In this document: piece after piece, positions 26,581-35,238 of the stretch | How the letters are laid out: each line of letters opens with the position of its first letter | Numbering within the stretch: position 1 is the stretch's first letter | NCBI GenBank assembly: GCA_963785115.1 | Contig: CAWATY010000005.1 | Coordinates: forward strand, 1-64,000 | Direction: 5' to 3' | DNA length: 64,000 nt | From: JACCWP01 sp963785115 | Lineage (GTDB): Bacteria; Actinomycetota; Actinomycetes; Propionibacteriales; Nocardioidaceae | Notes under the pieces: generated by a model | Databases searched by the model: none | What the model was told of the DNA's origin: nothing | Seen by the model: the letters and a program-made list of their open reading frames with translations, nothing else | Program-made: the position numbers and the translations under genes

Positions 26581-29097
26581 GTGGCGACGGTTCCGAGCAG
26601 CGCGCGGGTGGTGGTGATCGGCGCGGGGATCGTGGGCAACAGCCTGGTCTACCACCTGGCCCGGCTGGGCTGGCGCGACATCGTGCAGATCGACAAGGGC
26701 CCGCTGCCGAACCCCGGTGGCTCGACCGGGCACGCCTCCAACTTCATCTTCACCGTCGACCACTCCCGCGAGATCACCGACCTGACGCTCGACTCGGTGG
26801 CTCAGTACGAGGAGATGGGTGTGTTCACCCGGTCCGGTGGGTTCGAGGTGGCCCGCACCGAGGAGCGGATGGAAGAGCTACGCCGGCGGATGTCGTCGGC
26901 GCGTGCCTGGGGCATCGAGTCCGAGCTCGTGACACCCGAGCAGGTCGTCGAGAAGGTGCCGTTCCTCGACCCGTCGGTGATCGTCGGCGCCTTCTGGACG
27001 CCCTCCGTCGGCGTGGTCGACTCGCTGCGCGCCGGCACGATCATGCGCGAGCGGGCACAGGAGATGGGTGCGCTGCAGGTCGTCGCCACGGTCGAGGTGA
27101 CCGGCCTCGACGTCGAGGAAGGACGGATCCGACGGGTACGGACCGACGGCGGCGACATCGAGGCCGACACCGTGGTGGTGGCCTGCGGCGTGTGGAGCCC
27201 GCGGATCGCCGCGATGGCGGGTGCGCACATCCCGCTCACCCCGGCGGTGCACCAGATGATCAGCGTCGGACCGCTTCCCCAGCTGGCCGAGCGGACGGGA
27301 GAGATCTCGTTCCCGATCGTCCGGGACATGGACACCTTCTGCTACGAGCGCCAGCACGGCAGCGACATGGAGGTGGGCTCGTACGCCCACCGGGCGATCC
27401 TGCACCGCCCCGACGACATCCCGTCGATCGAGCAGGCGAGCCTGTCGCCCACCGAGCTGCCGTTCACCCAGGACGACTTCGATCCCCAGCTCGAGCAGGC
27501 GCTCGAGCTGATGCCCGAGCTGCTCGGCGCCGACGGTGCAGAGATCCGCTATGCGATCAACGGCCTGCTGTCGTTGACTCCTGACGGTTCGCCGGTGCTC
27601 GGCGAGACCCCCGAGGTCAAGGGCCTGTGGTCGGCCGCGGCGGTGTGGGTCAAGGAGGGGCCCGGTGTCGGGCGCGCGGTCGCCGAGTGGATGACCGACG
27701 GCAACCCCGAGATCGACGTGGCCAACTCCGACATCGCCCGCTTCTACCCGCACCAGCGCACCCGCCGGCACATCGCGGCCCGTACCAGCGAGGCGTTCAA
27801 CAAGACCTACGGGATCGTGCACCCGAGCGAGCAGTGGGCCAGCGATCGCGGCAAGCGGCTGCCCCCGATGCACGCCGACCAGGAGCGCCGTGGCGCGGTC
27901 TTCTTCGAGGCCGTGGGCTGGGAGCGACCTCAGTGGTACGCCTCCAACGAGGCGCTGCTCGGCGACTACGGCGACCGGGTGCTGCCGCGCGAGCACGAGT
28001 GGGACTCCCGGTGGTGGTCGCCGATCATCAACGCCGAGCACCTGGCGATGCGTGACCGCGCCGGCGTAGTCGATCTGTCGGCCTTCTGCATCTTCGACGT
28101 CGTCGGGCCGCGCGCCATGGACGCGGTGCAGGGGATCGTGGTGGCGCAGTCCGACGTGGCGCCCGGCCGGGTCATCTACACGCCGGTGCTCGACGAGCGG
28201 GGCGGCTTCCGCTCCGACCTGACGGTCATGCGGCTCGCGCACGACCGCTACCGGGTGGTCACCGGCGGCGCGCACGGCATGGTCGACCTGAAGTGGTTCG
28301 CCGACCGGATGCCGGCTGACGGCACCGCGCACGTCGTCGACCTGACCACCGCGTACACGACGGTCGGCGTGTGGGGTCCGCGGGCCCGCGACATCGTCGC
28401 CTCGATCACCGACGCCGACGTGAGCCACGAGGGCTTCGGCTTCGGTCGCTGCCGCGACATCGAGGTCGACACGCTCGACGTGCTGGCCTCCCGGATCTCC
28501 TACGTCGGCGAGCTCGGCTGGGAGCTGTACGTCCCGATGGAGCAGGGCGCCCGGCTCTGGCAGCTGGTGCACGAGGCCGGCGAGCCGTACGGGGCGGTGC
28601 CGGTCGGGATCGGCGTGTACGGCACCACCGGCCGGCTGGAGAAGGGCTACCGCGCGTTCGGGTTCGAGCTGGACAGCGAGCGCACGATCGTCGAGGCCGG
28701 CATGCAGCGGCCCAAGGTCAAGGACGCCGACTTCGTGGGCCGCGAGGCGTACCTCAAGCAGCGGTCCGAGGCTCCCGCGACCGTGCTGTGCACGTTGCGG
28801 GTCGACGACCACACCTCGGCCAGCGGCCAGCGTCGGTTCATGCTCGGTGGCGAGCCGGTCCTCACCCGCGACGGCGAGCCGCTGGTCGACGGGCACGGGC
28901 ACCGGTCGTACGTCACGACCGCCGGCTCGGCACCGTCGCTCGGTGCGCACCTGCTGATGGCCTACCTCCCGCCGGACCAGGCGGTGGTGGGCACCGCGCT
29001 GTCGGTCAGCTACATGGAGGAGCGCTACCCGGCCACGGTGGCGGCCGCCGACGCGACGCCGGCGTTCGACCCGACCAACGACCGGATCAAGGGGTGA
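26581..29097 (+). CDS. Dimethylglycine-dehydrogenase-like flavoprotein (FAD domain plus GcvT domain)
   Basis: An 838-aa two-part enzyme. The N-terminal half is a DAO-type FAD domain with VVVIGAGIVGNSLVYHL and GSTGHASN, whose H51 sits where dimethylglycine dehydrogenase binds FAD covalently. The C-terminal half, from about residue 430, is a GcvT-type folate domain (MRDRAGVVDLSAFCIFDVVG, YVGELGWELYVP) that transfers the released C1 unit to THF. Length matches the 830-aa Arthrobacter enzyme. The GTG start follows GGGAGGTG. Two ETF genes follow directly, so electrons pass to ETF rather than O2. Sarcosine is an alternative substrate. Confidence 0.82.
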   Translation: MATVPSSARVVVIGAGIVGNSLVYHLARLGWRDIVQIDKGPLPNPGGSTGHASNFIFTVDHSREITDLTLDSVAQYEEMGVFTRSGGFEVARTEERMEELRRRMSSARAWGIESELVTPEQVVEKVPFLDPSVIVGAFWTPSVGVVDSLRAGTIMRERAQEMGALQVVATVEVTGLDVEEGRIRRVRTDGGDIEADTVVVACGVWSPRIAAMAGAHIPLTPAVHQMISVGPLPQLAERTGEISFPIVRDMDTFCYERQHGSDMEVGSYAHRAILHRPDDIPSIEQASLSPTELPFTQDDFDPQLEQALELMPELLGADGAEIRYAINGLLSLTPDGSPVLGETPEVKGLWSAAAVWVKEGPGVGRAVAEWMTDGNPEIDVANSDIARFYPHQRTRRHIAARTSEAFNKTYGIVHPSEQWASDRGKRLPPMHADQERRGAVFFEAVGWERPQWYASNEALLGDYGDRVLPREHEWDSRWWSPIINAEHLAMRDRAGVVDLSAFCIFDVVGPRAMDAVQGIVVAQSDVAPGRVIYTPVLDERGGFRSDLTVMRLAHDRYRVVTGGAHGMVDLKWFADRMPADGTAHVVDLTTAYTTVGVWGPRARDIVASITDADVSHEGFGFGRCRDIEVDTLDVLASRISYVGELGWELYVPMEQGARLWQLVHEAGEPYGAVPVGIGVYGTTGRLEKGYRAFGFELDSERTIVEAGMQRPKVKDADFVGREAYLKQRSEAPATVLCTLRVDDHTSASGQRRFMLGGEPVLTRDGEPLVDGHGHRSYVTTAGSAPSLGAHLLMAYLPPDQAVVGTALSVSYMEERYPATVAAADATPAFDPTNDRIKG

Positions 29098-29101
29098 CGA
29101 C

Positions 29102-29887
29102 GTGACCGACGTGCTGGTGTGCGTCAAGCGTGTGCCGGGCAGCTCCGGACAGGTGCTGCTGACCGACGACGGGCAGGGCGTCGACGCCCGCCACGTGGGC
29201 TGGACGGTCAGCCCGCACGACGAGTGCGCCGTCGAGCTGGCGATCCAGGTCGCGGGCGACACGGGGGGAACGGCGACCGTGCTGAGCGTGGGTTCGACCG
29301 ACGCCGTCGAGCAGCTGCGTGACGCGGTCGCCGTCGGCTGTGGCGGCGCGGTCCTGGTCGAGGCGGACACCGCGGCGTACGGGCCGGCCGACATCGCCAC
29401 CGCGATCGCCGACGTCGTGCGCGGCCACGCAGCCGACGGACGGGACTACGGGCTGGTGCTGCTGGGCAATGACGCCTCCGACACCGGCGACTTCCAGGTG
29501 CCGGTGCGGCTGGCGTACGCGCTGGAGCGGCCGGTGGTCACCGGCATCTCCACGGTCGAGGTCGAGGGTGACGGGCCGGACGCGGTCGCGGTCGCCCGCG
29601 GCGACGGTGCGGACGGCGAGGAGGAGTTCCGGCTCCCGCTGCCCGCCGTGGTCGCGGTGATGGAGGGCGGTGTGTCTCCCCGCTACCCGTCGGTGATGGG
29701 CCGGATGAAGGCCAAGAAGGCAGCCGTCGAGACGGTGTCGGCCGACCTCACACCACTCGGCTCGGGTCGGGTGCGGCTGACGCTCCCGCCGCAGCAGCCC
29801 AGCCAGGTCGAGATCCTGGGCGAGGGCCCCGAGGCGGCACCCGCCGTCGTCGACCTGCTGGAGCGGCTGGGGGTGCTGTCGCGATGA
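29102..29887 (+). CDS. etfB: Electron transfer flavoprotein beta subunit
   Basis: A 261-aa ETF beta subunit. It has the N-terminal DVLVCVKRVPGSSG, an AMP-site region LLGNDASDTGDFQVPVRLAYAL, and the beta signature VMGRMKAKKAAVETV. The start lies 4 bases after the upstream stop and its end overlaps etfA (ATGA). A dedicated ETF next to a demethylating flavoprotein points to electron transfer from dimethylglycine or sarcosine oxidation into the quinone pool. No ETF-quinone oxidoreductase gene is in the window. Confidence 0.9.
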   Translation: MTDVLVCVKRVPGSSGQVLLTDDGQGVDARHVGWTVSPHDECAVELAIQVAGDTGGTATVLSVGSTDAVEQLRDAVAVGCGGAVLVEADTAAYGPADIATAIADVVRGHAADGRDYGLVLLGNDASDTGDFQVPVRLAYALERPVVTGISTVEVEGDGPDAVAVARGDGADGEEEFRLPLPAVVAVMEGGVSPRYPSVMGRMKAKKAAVETVSADLTPLGSGRVRLTLPPQQPSQVEILGEGPEAAPAVVDLLERLGVLSR

Positions 29888-30873
29888 TCCTCGTTCTGGT
29901 GGAGACCGACGAGCAGGGCGTGACCGTGGTGTCGCGCGAGACGCTGACGTTCGCCCGCGACCTGGCGGCGCGTGCCGGCGGGGGCGAGGTCGACGCCCTG
30001 GTCGTCACCGATCCCGAAGAGGCACTGCCGTCCGACGTGCTCGCTCAGCTGGGGGAGCAGGGCGTGACCCGGGTGCACCGCGTCGCCGAGCCGCGGCTCA
30101 ACAGCTACGCCGCGGCGGCCTGGGCAGCTGCCCTGGTGGAGGTGGCGGGGTCGTCGACGGCCACCGCGGTGGTCGCGGCCGGGACGCCGCGGGGCACCGA
30201 GGTGCTGGCGCACGTGGCCGTGCGGCTCGGCGTCGCGATGGCCGCCAACGTGGTCGGCGTGCAGGACGGCGACCCGCTGGTGGTGACCCGCCAGGTGGTC
30301 GGCGGCTCGGTGCTGGAGCAGATGCGGCTCGCCGACGACGTGGCGGTGCTGACCGTGGCGGGGCACGCCTGCGAGCCGGAGGCGGCCGACAGCTCGTCGA
30401 CGCCGGAGGTCGTGGACACGACGCCGCAGCTGTCCGATGCCGACCTGGTGGCCCGGGTGGTGCGTACCGGCGAGAAGGCGGTCGACGAGTCCGCCGCGCT
30501 CACCTCGGCACGGGTCGTGGTGGGCGCCGGCCGTGGGGTCGGGAGCGCGGACGGGTTCAAGGAGCTGCTGCGCCTCACCGAGCTGCTCGGCGGCGCGCTC
30601 GGCGTCTCCCGGGTCGTGACCAGCCTGGGCTGGCGCCCGCACCACGAGCAGGTCGGCCAGACCGGCAGCCGGATCGCGCCGGACCTGTACGTCCCGTGCG
30701 GGATCAGCGGTGCCATCCAGCACTGGGCGGGCTGCCAGAGCGCGAAGACGATCCTGGCGATCAACAACGACCCGGACGCACCGATGGTCACCCGCGCGCA
30801 CTACGCCGTGATCGGCGACCTGCACGAGATCGTGCCCGCCATCAACGAGGAGCTACAGCGCCGGGCCGGCTGA
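29884..30873 (+). CDS. etfA: Electron transfer flavoprotein alpha subunit
   Basis: A 329-aa ETF alpha subunit. The C-terminal FAD-binding domain is clear: VVVGAGRGVGSADGFKEL, SLGWRPHHEQVGQTGSRIAPDLYVPCGISGAIQH and AKTILAINNDPDAPM. It forms a heterodimer with the beta subunit. Its ATG overlaps the etfB stop. It ends the betaine-demethylation operon; the next gene has its own leaderless promoter. Confidence 0.9.
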   Translation: MILVLVETDEQGVTVVSRETLTFARDLAARAGGGEVDALVVTDPEEALPSDVLAQLGEQGVTRVHRVAEPRLNSYAAAAWAAALVEVAGSSTATAVVAAGTPRGTEVLAHVAVRLGVAMAANVVGVQDGDPLVVTRQVVGGSVLEQMRLADDVAVLTVAGHACEPEAADSSSTPEVVDTTPQLSDADLVARVVRTGEKAVDESAALTSARVVVGAGRGVGSADGFKELLRLTELLGGALGVSRVVTSLGWRPHHEQVGQTGSRIAPDLYVPCGISGAIQHWAGCQSAKTILAINNDPDAPMVTRAHYAVIGDLHEIVPAINEELQRRAG

Positions 30874-30879
30874 CGGCCA

Positions 30880-30885
30880 TAGTCT
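30880..30885 (+). promoter_or_regulatory. -10 element TAGTCT of a leaderless promoter
   Basis: Six bases separate the hexamer from the GTG at 30892, and no ribosome binding site is present. It lies just after the etfA stop. Confidence 0.55.
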
Positions 30886-30891
30886 CCGACG

Positions 30892-31287
30892 GTGGAACGC
30901 AGCGAGGCAGCCAGCACCCGGGCGAGTGACGACGACCTGTCGCGGTTCGAACGCTTCGTGGAGGCGGCGAACCACCGGGTCAGCCGGGCCCCGTTCTTCG
31001 GCGTCTGCGTGGCGATCGTCGTGGTGTGGGCGGTGAGCTTCCCGTTGTGGTCGAGCGCGAAGTCGTGGCAGGTCGCGATCCACACCGTCGGGACGGTGAT
31101 CTCGCTGCTGCTGCTGGTGCTGCTGGAGAACGCGGGGCGGCGGGCCGACGAGGCCGCCCAGGAGAAGCTCAACGTGATCGCCGAGGCCCTGGCGGAGCTG
31201 ATGCAGTCCCGGGCGCGGGAGGACAACGAGCTGGAGGATGCCGTGCAGCGCCTGCGTGACGCTGTCGGGCTGGAGGAACGGCACTGA
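30892..31287 (+). CDS. Small membrane protein resembling the low-affinity iron permease family
   Basis: A 131-aa protein. After a short acidic N-terminus (SDDDLSRFERFVEAANHRVSRA), two membrane helices (FFGVCVAIVVVWAVSFPLW and WQVAIHTVGTVISLLLLVLLENA) are followed by a cytoplasmic helix ending AQEKLNVIAEALAELMQSRA. The two-helix plus LDELI-type tail pattern matches the bacterial proteins annotated as low-affinity iron permease. That name comes from a fungal relative, and transport activity in bacteria is doubtful. Confidence 0.7.
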   Translation: MERSEAASTRASDDDLSRFERFVEAANHRVSRAPFFGVCVAIVVVWAVSFPLWSSAKSWQVAIHTVGTVISLLLLVLLENAGRRADEAAQEKLNVIAEALAELMQSRAREDNELEDAVQRLRDAVGLEERH

Positions 31288-31297
31288 CTCGGTCGGG

Positions 31298-32356
31298 TCA
31301 GCGCTCGGCGTCCGCCCAGGGCTCGACCGCGGTGGTGACCGTCGTGCCGGAGGCGACGGCCTCGTTGACCGCGAGTGCGAGCAGGTGGTCCTGCGCGCCC
31401 TCGGCCAACGGGTAGGGCGGCGGCCCCTCGCCGCGAACCCATGCGGCGGTCCGCTCGAGCAGGGTCGCGATCGCGATCTCCTCGTCACTCCACCGGTTGC
31501 CCACGTAGGGGTTGAGGTACAGCACCTCGGAGCCGAGCGTGACGTGGTCGGTGTCGAAGCCGTCGAGGTCGAGGTCGTAGCCGGTCTGCCGGCGCACCAG
31601 CGGCGACCGGACGACGGTGCGCGGCGCCACCAGCCGGACCACCTCGTCGTCACGCAGCTCGCCGGACGTGCCCCGCACCAGCAGCCGGCGGAACCGCAGC
31701 TGGTTGTGCCACTGGTTGTCGGTGAAGTCGTACAGGCCGGAGCGGCCCGAGCCGAAGTCCAGCGTCGCGATCCAGGTCGTGGCGGGCTCCGGCTCCGTGG
31801 CGTCGCTCCAGCCCGCGCGCGTCTGCGCCTGGACCAGCGGCGCCACGAACGACGTCCCGCGGACCTCCACCGGGCCGTGGCCGACGTCGAGCAGCCCGCG
31901 GATCAGCGACATGGCGTGGTACTGGTGGGTGGACGACACCTGCACCTGGGTCGGTGTCCCGATCGCCCCCGAGCGCACCACGGCTGCTCGCGCCTCGTGC
32001 GACGGCATCAGCAGGTACTGCTCGGCAACCTGCACGAGACCCGAGGCGCCGACGTCGGCCCACAGCGCGCGCAGGCCATCGGCATCGGGGGCGGGCGGGG
32101 TCTCGGCCAGTACGGGGACGCCGGCCTCGACCAGCTCGCGCACGACCGCGGGTGTCACCTCCCGGGGCACCGAGGTCACGACGAAATCCGGCCGCGCCCG
32201 GTCGAGACACTCCGCGGCGGATCCGTACGCCGGCACCGGCAGCGGCCGCGGGGTGCGGACCACGGCCCCGACGCAGTCGAGGGTGGGCAGCGAAGCAGCC
32301 ACCCGCCAGAAGAACTCCGCCCGCCAGCCGGCACCGACCACCGCGAACGTCGTCAT
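31298..32356 (-). CDS. Gfo/Idh/MocA-family NAD(P)-dependent oxidoreductase
   Basis: A 352-aa dehydrogenase. The N-terminal Rossmann motif is TTFAVVGAGWRAEFF. In place of the common E-K-P it has AETPPAP, which also occurs in the family. The catalytic-side helix NQWHNQLRF and H in STHQYHAMSL may supply the active site. The frame is open to 32434, but the ATG at 32356 begins at the fold start and has a -10 element directly upstream. Substrates in this family are sugars, inositols or their acids. Given the nearby galactoside genes, a galactose or galactoside dehydrogenase is possible but unproven. Confidence 0.75.
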   Translation of the reverse strand: MTTFAVVGAGWRAEFFWRVAASLPTLDCVGAVVRTPRPLPVPAYGSAAECLDRARPDFVVTSVPREVTPAVVRELVEAGVPVLAETPPAPDADGLRALWADVGASGLVQVAEQYLLMPSHEARAAVVRSGAIGTPTQVQVSSTHQYHAMSLIRGLLDVGHGPVEVRGTSFVAPLVQAQTRAGWSDATEPEPATTWIATLDFGSGRSGLYDFTDNQWHNQLRFRRLLVRGTSGELRDDEVVRLVAPRTVVRSPLVRRQTGYDLDLDGFDTDHVTLGSEVLYLNPYVGNRWSDEEIAIATLLERTAAWVRGEGPPPYPLAEGAQDHLLALAVNEAVASGTTVTTAVEPWADAER

Positions 32357-32363
32357 CTGCCCG

Positions 32364-32369
32364 ACGCTA
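32364..32369 (-). promoter_or_regulatory. -10 element TAGCGT of a leaderless promoter
   Basis: Read on the minus strand, TAGCGT is followed by 7 bases and the ATG at 32356; no ribosome binding site is present. Confidence 0.55.
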
Positions 32370-32471
32370 CCGAGCGGCCGCTGGCAACCATTCGGTGCCC
32401 GCAGGCGTCTCCGCCAGTACGAGCGTCCGCTCATGTCCGCTCACCAGACCGCTCACCAAGAGGGAGACCCC

Positions 32472-32885
32472 ATGTCACGAACCATCGCCCGCGCCGCGGC
32501 GGCCCTGCTGTCCGCCGGCGTCCTGGTCGCGGGCACCGTCGCCGTGTCGGCACCGGCCGATGCGGCATCCGCCGATTCCCGCACCCGCGCCCACATCACC
32601 GCGCACCCGTCGGACTCCACCGTCGACAGCGGCGAGCAGTTCATCGTCCGTGGCCGCTTCACCGTCGACGGGCATGCCGCCGGGGGCCGTACCGTCAAGA
32701 TCCAGCAGCTGGTCGGCGACGACTGGCGAGCGGTCGAGGGAGCGCACGTGCGCTCGCAGGGCGACGGCACCTACCGGGTGCGGGTGATCCTGTTCACCGA
32801 GGGCAACCGGGTGCTGCGCTCCGTCGGCGAGGCGCCCGGCGGCCTGCGCAACGCCTACAACCGGTTCGGCGTCGTCGTCGGCTGA
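32472..32885 (+). CDS. Small secreted protein with one Ig-like domain
   Basis: A 137-aa exported protein. A signal peptide (ARAAAALLSAGVLVAGTVAVSAPADA) is followed by a single beta-sandwich-like domain: ITAHPSDSTVDSGEQFIVRGRF, GGRTVKIQQLVGDDWRAVEG, GTYRVRVILFTEGNRVLR. This pattern resembles the Ig-like repeats of bacterial surface proteins. AGGGAG precedes the ATG. Function is unknown. Its last 31 bases overlap the 3' end of the opposing acetyltransferase gene. Confidence 0.7.
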   Translation: MSRTIARAAAALLSAGVLVAGTVAVSAPADAASADSRTRAHITAHPSDSTVDSGEQFIVRGRFTVDGHAAGGRTVKIQQLVGDDWRAVEGAHVRSQGDGTYRVRVILFTEGNRVLRSVGEAPGGLRNAYNRFGVVVG

Positions 32886-34072
32886 TCGACGCCCGGGTCG
32901 GGCGCCTCGGAGGCGAGCAGGTCGTACCAGGCACCGTCCTCGTACGTCCCGTCGCCGAGGCGCCCGTCCATCCGGAAGTGGCCCACCTGGCGGAAGCCGA
33001 CGGCCTCGGCCACCCGCCGGCTCGCGGTGTTGGACCACGTCGAGCCCAGCTGCAGCCGGTGGCAGCCCAGCCCGCCGTCCGCCTCGGCGGCGAAGGCGTG
33101 CCGGACCGCGAGCCGGACCGCCTCGGTGACCACGCCGCGCCCGCGGGCCTCCGGGTGCGCCCAGTAGCCGACCTCACCCGCCCCCGGGCACATCGGGTCG
33201 TCCAGCTTGAACACGCCGACGTTGGCCAGCAGCTCGTCGGTGCTCGGGTCGGCGACGATCCAGTTCACCGCCGTGCCCAGCGACGCGTTCAGCCGGCACC
33301 GGAGCACGAACTGCTTGGCCGACTCCAGCGTGTACGGGTCCGGCAGCGCCGCGAGAAACTGCCGGGTCCTGGGGTCGGTGCACGCCTCGACGATCCGGGG
33401 GAGGTCGTGGTCGGCGTGCGGGCGCAGCCGGACCCGGTCGCTCCCCAGCACCGGGATGGTCAGCCAGCGGGTGGCCGGCTCGCGGTCGTCCGGGCCGAGG
33501 ACGGCCAGCCAGGCATCGCGCAGCTCGCCGCGTTGTGGTGAGTACGACGGCAGCGTGGCCTGGAAGCGGAAGCCGCAGCTCCACGCCACCCTCCACGAGG
33601 CGAGGTTTCCCGCGTGGCACTCCCAGTGCACGACCGGCATCCCGAGCGTGTCGAAGCCCCACCGGGTGGCCAGCCGCACGGCCCGGGCCATCAGGCCCCG
33701 GCCGCGCGCCCACGGGTGCAGGCCGAAGCCGATGTCGGGGCGCGGGCGGGTGCGGAGGTCGACGTTGCCCGCCAACCGCGGAACGCCGTCGTCATCGACC
33801 GCCTCGATCGCCCAGCCGAACGACGTGTGCTCGCGCCAGCCGGCGGCGATGATCTCGGTGATGAAGCGCTCGGCGTTGGTACGGTCGTACGGCATGGGGA
33901 CGGTGGTCCAGCGGGCGAACTCGGGGTCTTGACACATCTGGGTGAGCGCCTCGACGTCGTCGAGCCGGTGGGCGCGCAGCGTGACGACCCCGTCGGTCAG
34001 GACCGGGACGTCGGGGGCCGCACCGGACGCGGGTGCCGCGTCGGGCGGGTTGTCGGCGGGGGGCGGGCTCAT
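32855..34072 (-). CDS. Double GNAT acetyltransferase
   Basis: A 405-aa protein with two complete GNAT domains in tandem. Both are of the RimJ/RimL type: the first has VVTLRAHRLDDVEALTQM and GFGLHPWARGRGLMARAVRLATRWGF; the second has RVRLRPHADHDLPRIVEACTD and GYWAHPEARGRGVVTEAVRLAVRHAF. The Q/RxxGxG/A acetyl-CoA loop is visible in each as ARGRG. The ATG at 34072 is chosen (GGAG just before); the frame is open further up to 34201 but that part has no family similarity. The substrate is likely an N-terminal amine or small molecule. Confidence 0.8.
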   Translation of the reverse strand: MSPPPADNPPDAAPASGAAPDVPVLTDGVVTLRAHRLDDVEALTQMCQDPEFARWTTVPMPYDRTNAERFITEIIAAGWREHTSFGWAIEAVDDDGVPRLAGNVDLRTRPRPDIGFGLHPWARGRGLMARAVRLATRWGFDTLGMPVVHWECHAGNLASWRVAWSCGFRFQATLPSYSPQRGELRDAWLAVLGPDDREPATRWLTIPVLGSDRVRLRPHADHDLPRIVEACTDPRTRQFLAALPDPYTLESAKQFVLRCRLNASLGTAVNWIVADPSTDELLANVGVFKLDDPMCPGAGEVGYWAHPEARGRGVVTEAVRLAVRHAFAAEADGGLGCHRLQLGSTWSNTASRRVAEAVGFRQVGHFRMDGRLGDGTYEDGAWYDLLASEAPDPGVDQPTTTPNRL

Positions 34073-34113
34073 CTCCGCATCGTCACAGCGGGCGCCGCAC
34101 CGGTGCCAGCCCT

Positions 34114-35238
34114 TTACAGCCGGCCGGCACCGTCGGCGGGCTCGACGGTGAACAGTCGCGGCGGCTTCCAGTCGTACGCCGCGAACGTCGCCTTCATGCA
34201 CCCGACGACCGTCCCGGCCCGGCCCTGCGGCAGCAGTGCCACCACGCTGCCCCCGAACCCGCCGCCGGTCATCCTGGCGCCGAACGCGCCCGCGGTCTCG
34301 GCGGTGCGGCAGGCGGCGTCGAGCTCGGGGCAGCTGATCTCGAAGTCGTCGCGCATGGAGGCGTGCGAGGCACGGAAGATCTCGCCCACCGCGACCCAGT
34401 CACGCTCGCGCATCCGCGCGACCGTCTCGTGCACCCGGGCGTCCTCGGTCACGACGTGTCGCGCCCGCCGCGCCAGCACTGGTCCGTCGGGATCGAGGTC
34501 AGGCAGCCTGGCGAGGTCCTGCTCGTGCACGTCTCGCAGGGCGTCGACGCCCAGCAGCTCGGCCGCCCGCTCGCACTCACGTCGCCGCTCGGCGTAGCCA
34601 CCGCCGTCGGCCAGCCGGTGCGAGGCGCGGGTGTCGATCACCATCAGCACGATCCCGTCGTCGATGAAGGGCGCCGGCTCGAGCTCGTGGCTGAGGTCGC
34701 GGGTGTCGATGAGCAGCGCGTGGCCGGCGCGTCCGTGCACGGAGGCCAGCTGGTCCATGACGCCGGTCGGCGCACCCACGTAGTCGTTCTCCGCGCGGCG
34801 GGCGAGCTCGGCGATGCCGTCGGGGTCGAGCGTGGTGCCGGCCAGGTCGTCGAGTGCTAGGGCGGCGGCGCAAGCCAGTGCGGCCGACGACGACAGGCCG
34901 GCCCCGATCGGCACGTCGCTGTCCACCCAGAGGTCCACACCGGGCAGCCGGTGCCCGTCGGCGCCGAGCGCCCACACCACCCCGGCCACGTATCCCGCCC
35001 AACCGGAGACGTCACCGGGTGAGGTGGCGGTGCTGGTCTCGACCGGCTCGTCGGCCTGGGAGGAGTGGATGCGTACCGTGTCGTCGTCGCGCGGGCGCAG
35101 CACCGAACGGGTGCGTTGTGCGATCGCGAACGGCAGCACGAAGCCGTCGTTGTAGTCGGTGTGCTCACCCATCAGGTTGACCCGTCCGGGTGCCGCCCAC
35201 ACCCAGTCCGGTCGGGTCGTCGTGGGGTCCGCGCTCAC
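34114..35238 (-). CDS. galK: Galactokinase
   Basis: A 374-aa GHMP kinase making galactose-1-phosphate. The galactokinase signature GRVNLMGEHTDYNDGFVLPFA, the ATP-binding SDVPIGAGLSSSAALACA and the third motif ARMTGGGFGGSVVAL are all present, with the catalytic Asp region GAPTGVMDQLAS. The GTG start overlaps the regulator's stop (GTGA). It is the last gene of the lacZ-deoR-galK operon. No galT or galE is found in this window, so the fate of galactose-1-phosphate is decided elsewhere. Confidence 0.93.
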   Translation of the reverse strand: MSADPTTTRPDWVWAAPGRVNLMGEHTDYNDGFVLPFAIAQRTRSVLRPRDDDTVRIHSSQADEPVETSTATSPGDVSGWAGYVAGVVWALGADGHRLPGVDLWVDSDVPIGAGLSSSAALACAAALALDDLAGTTLDPDGIAELARRAENDYVGAPTGVMDQLASVHGRAGHALLIDTRDLSHELEPAPFIDDGIVLMVIDTRASHRLADGGGYAERRRECERAAELLGVDALRDVHEQDLARLPDLDPDGPVLARRARHVVTEDARVHETVARMRERDWVAVGEIFRASHASMRDDFEISCPELDAACRTAETAGAFGARMTGGGFGGSVVALLPQGRAGTVVGCMKATFAAYDWKPPRLFTVEPADGAGRL

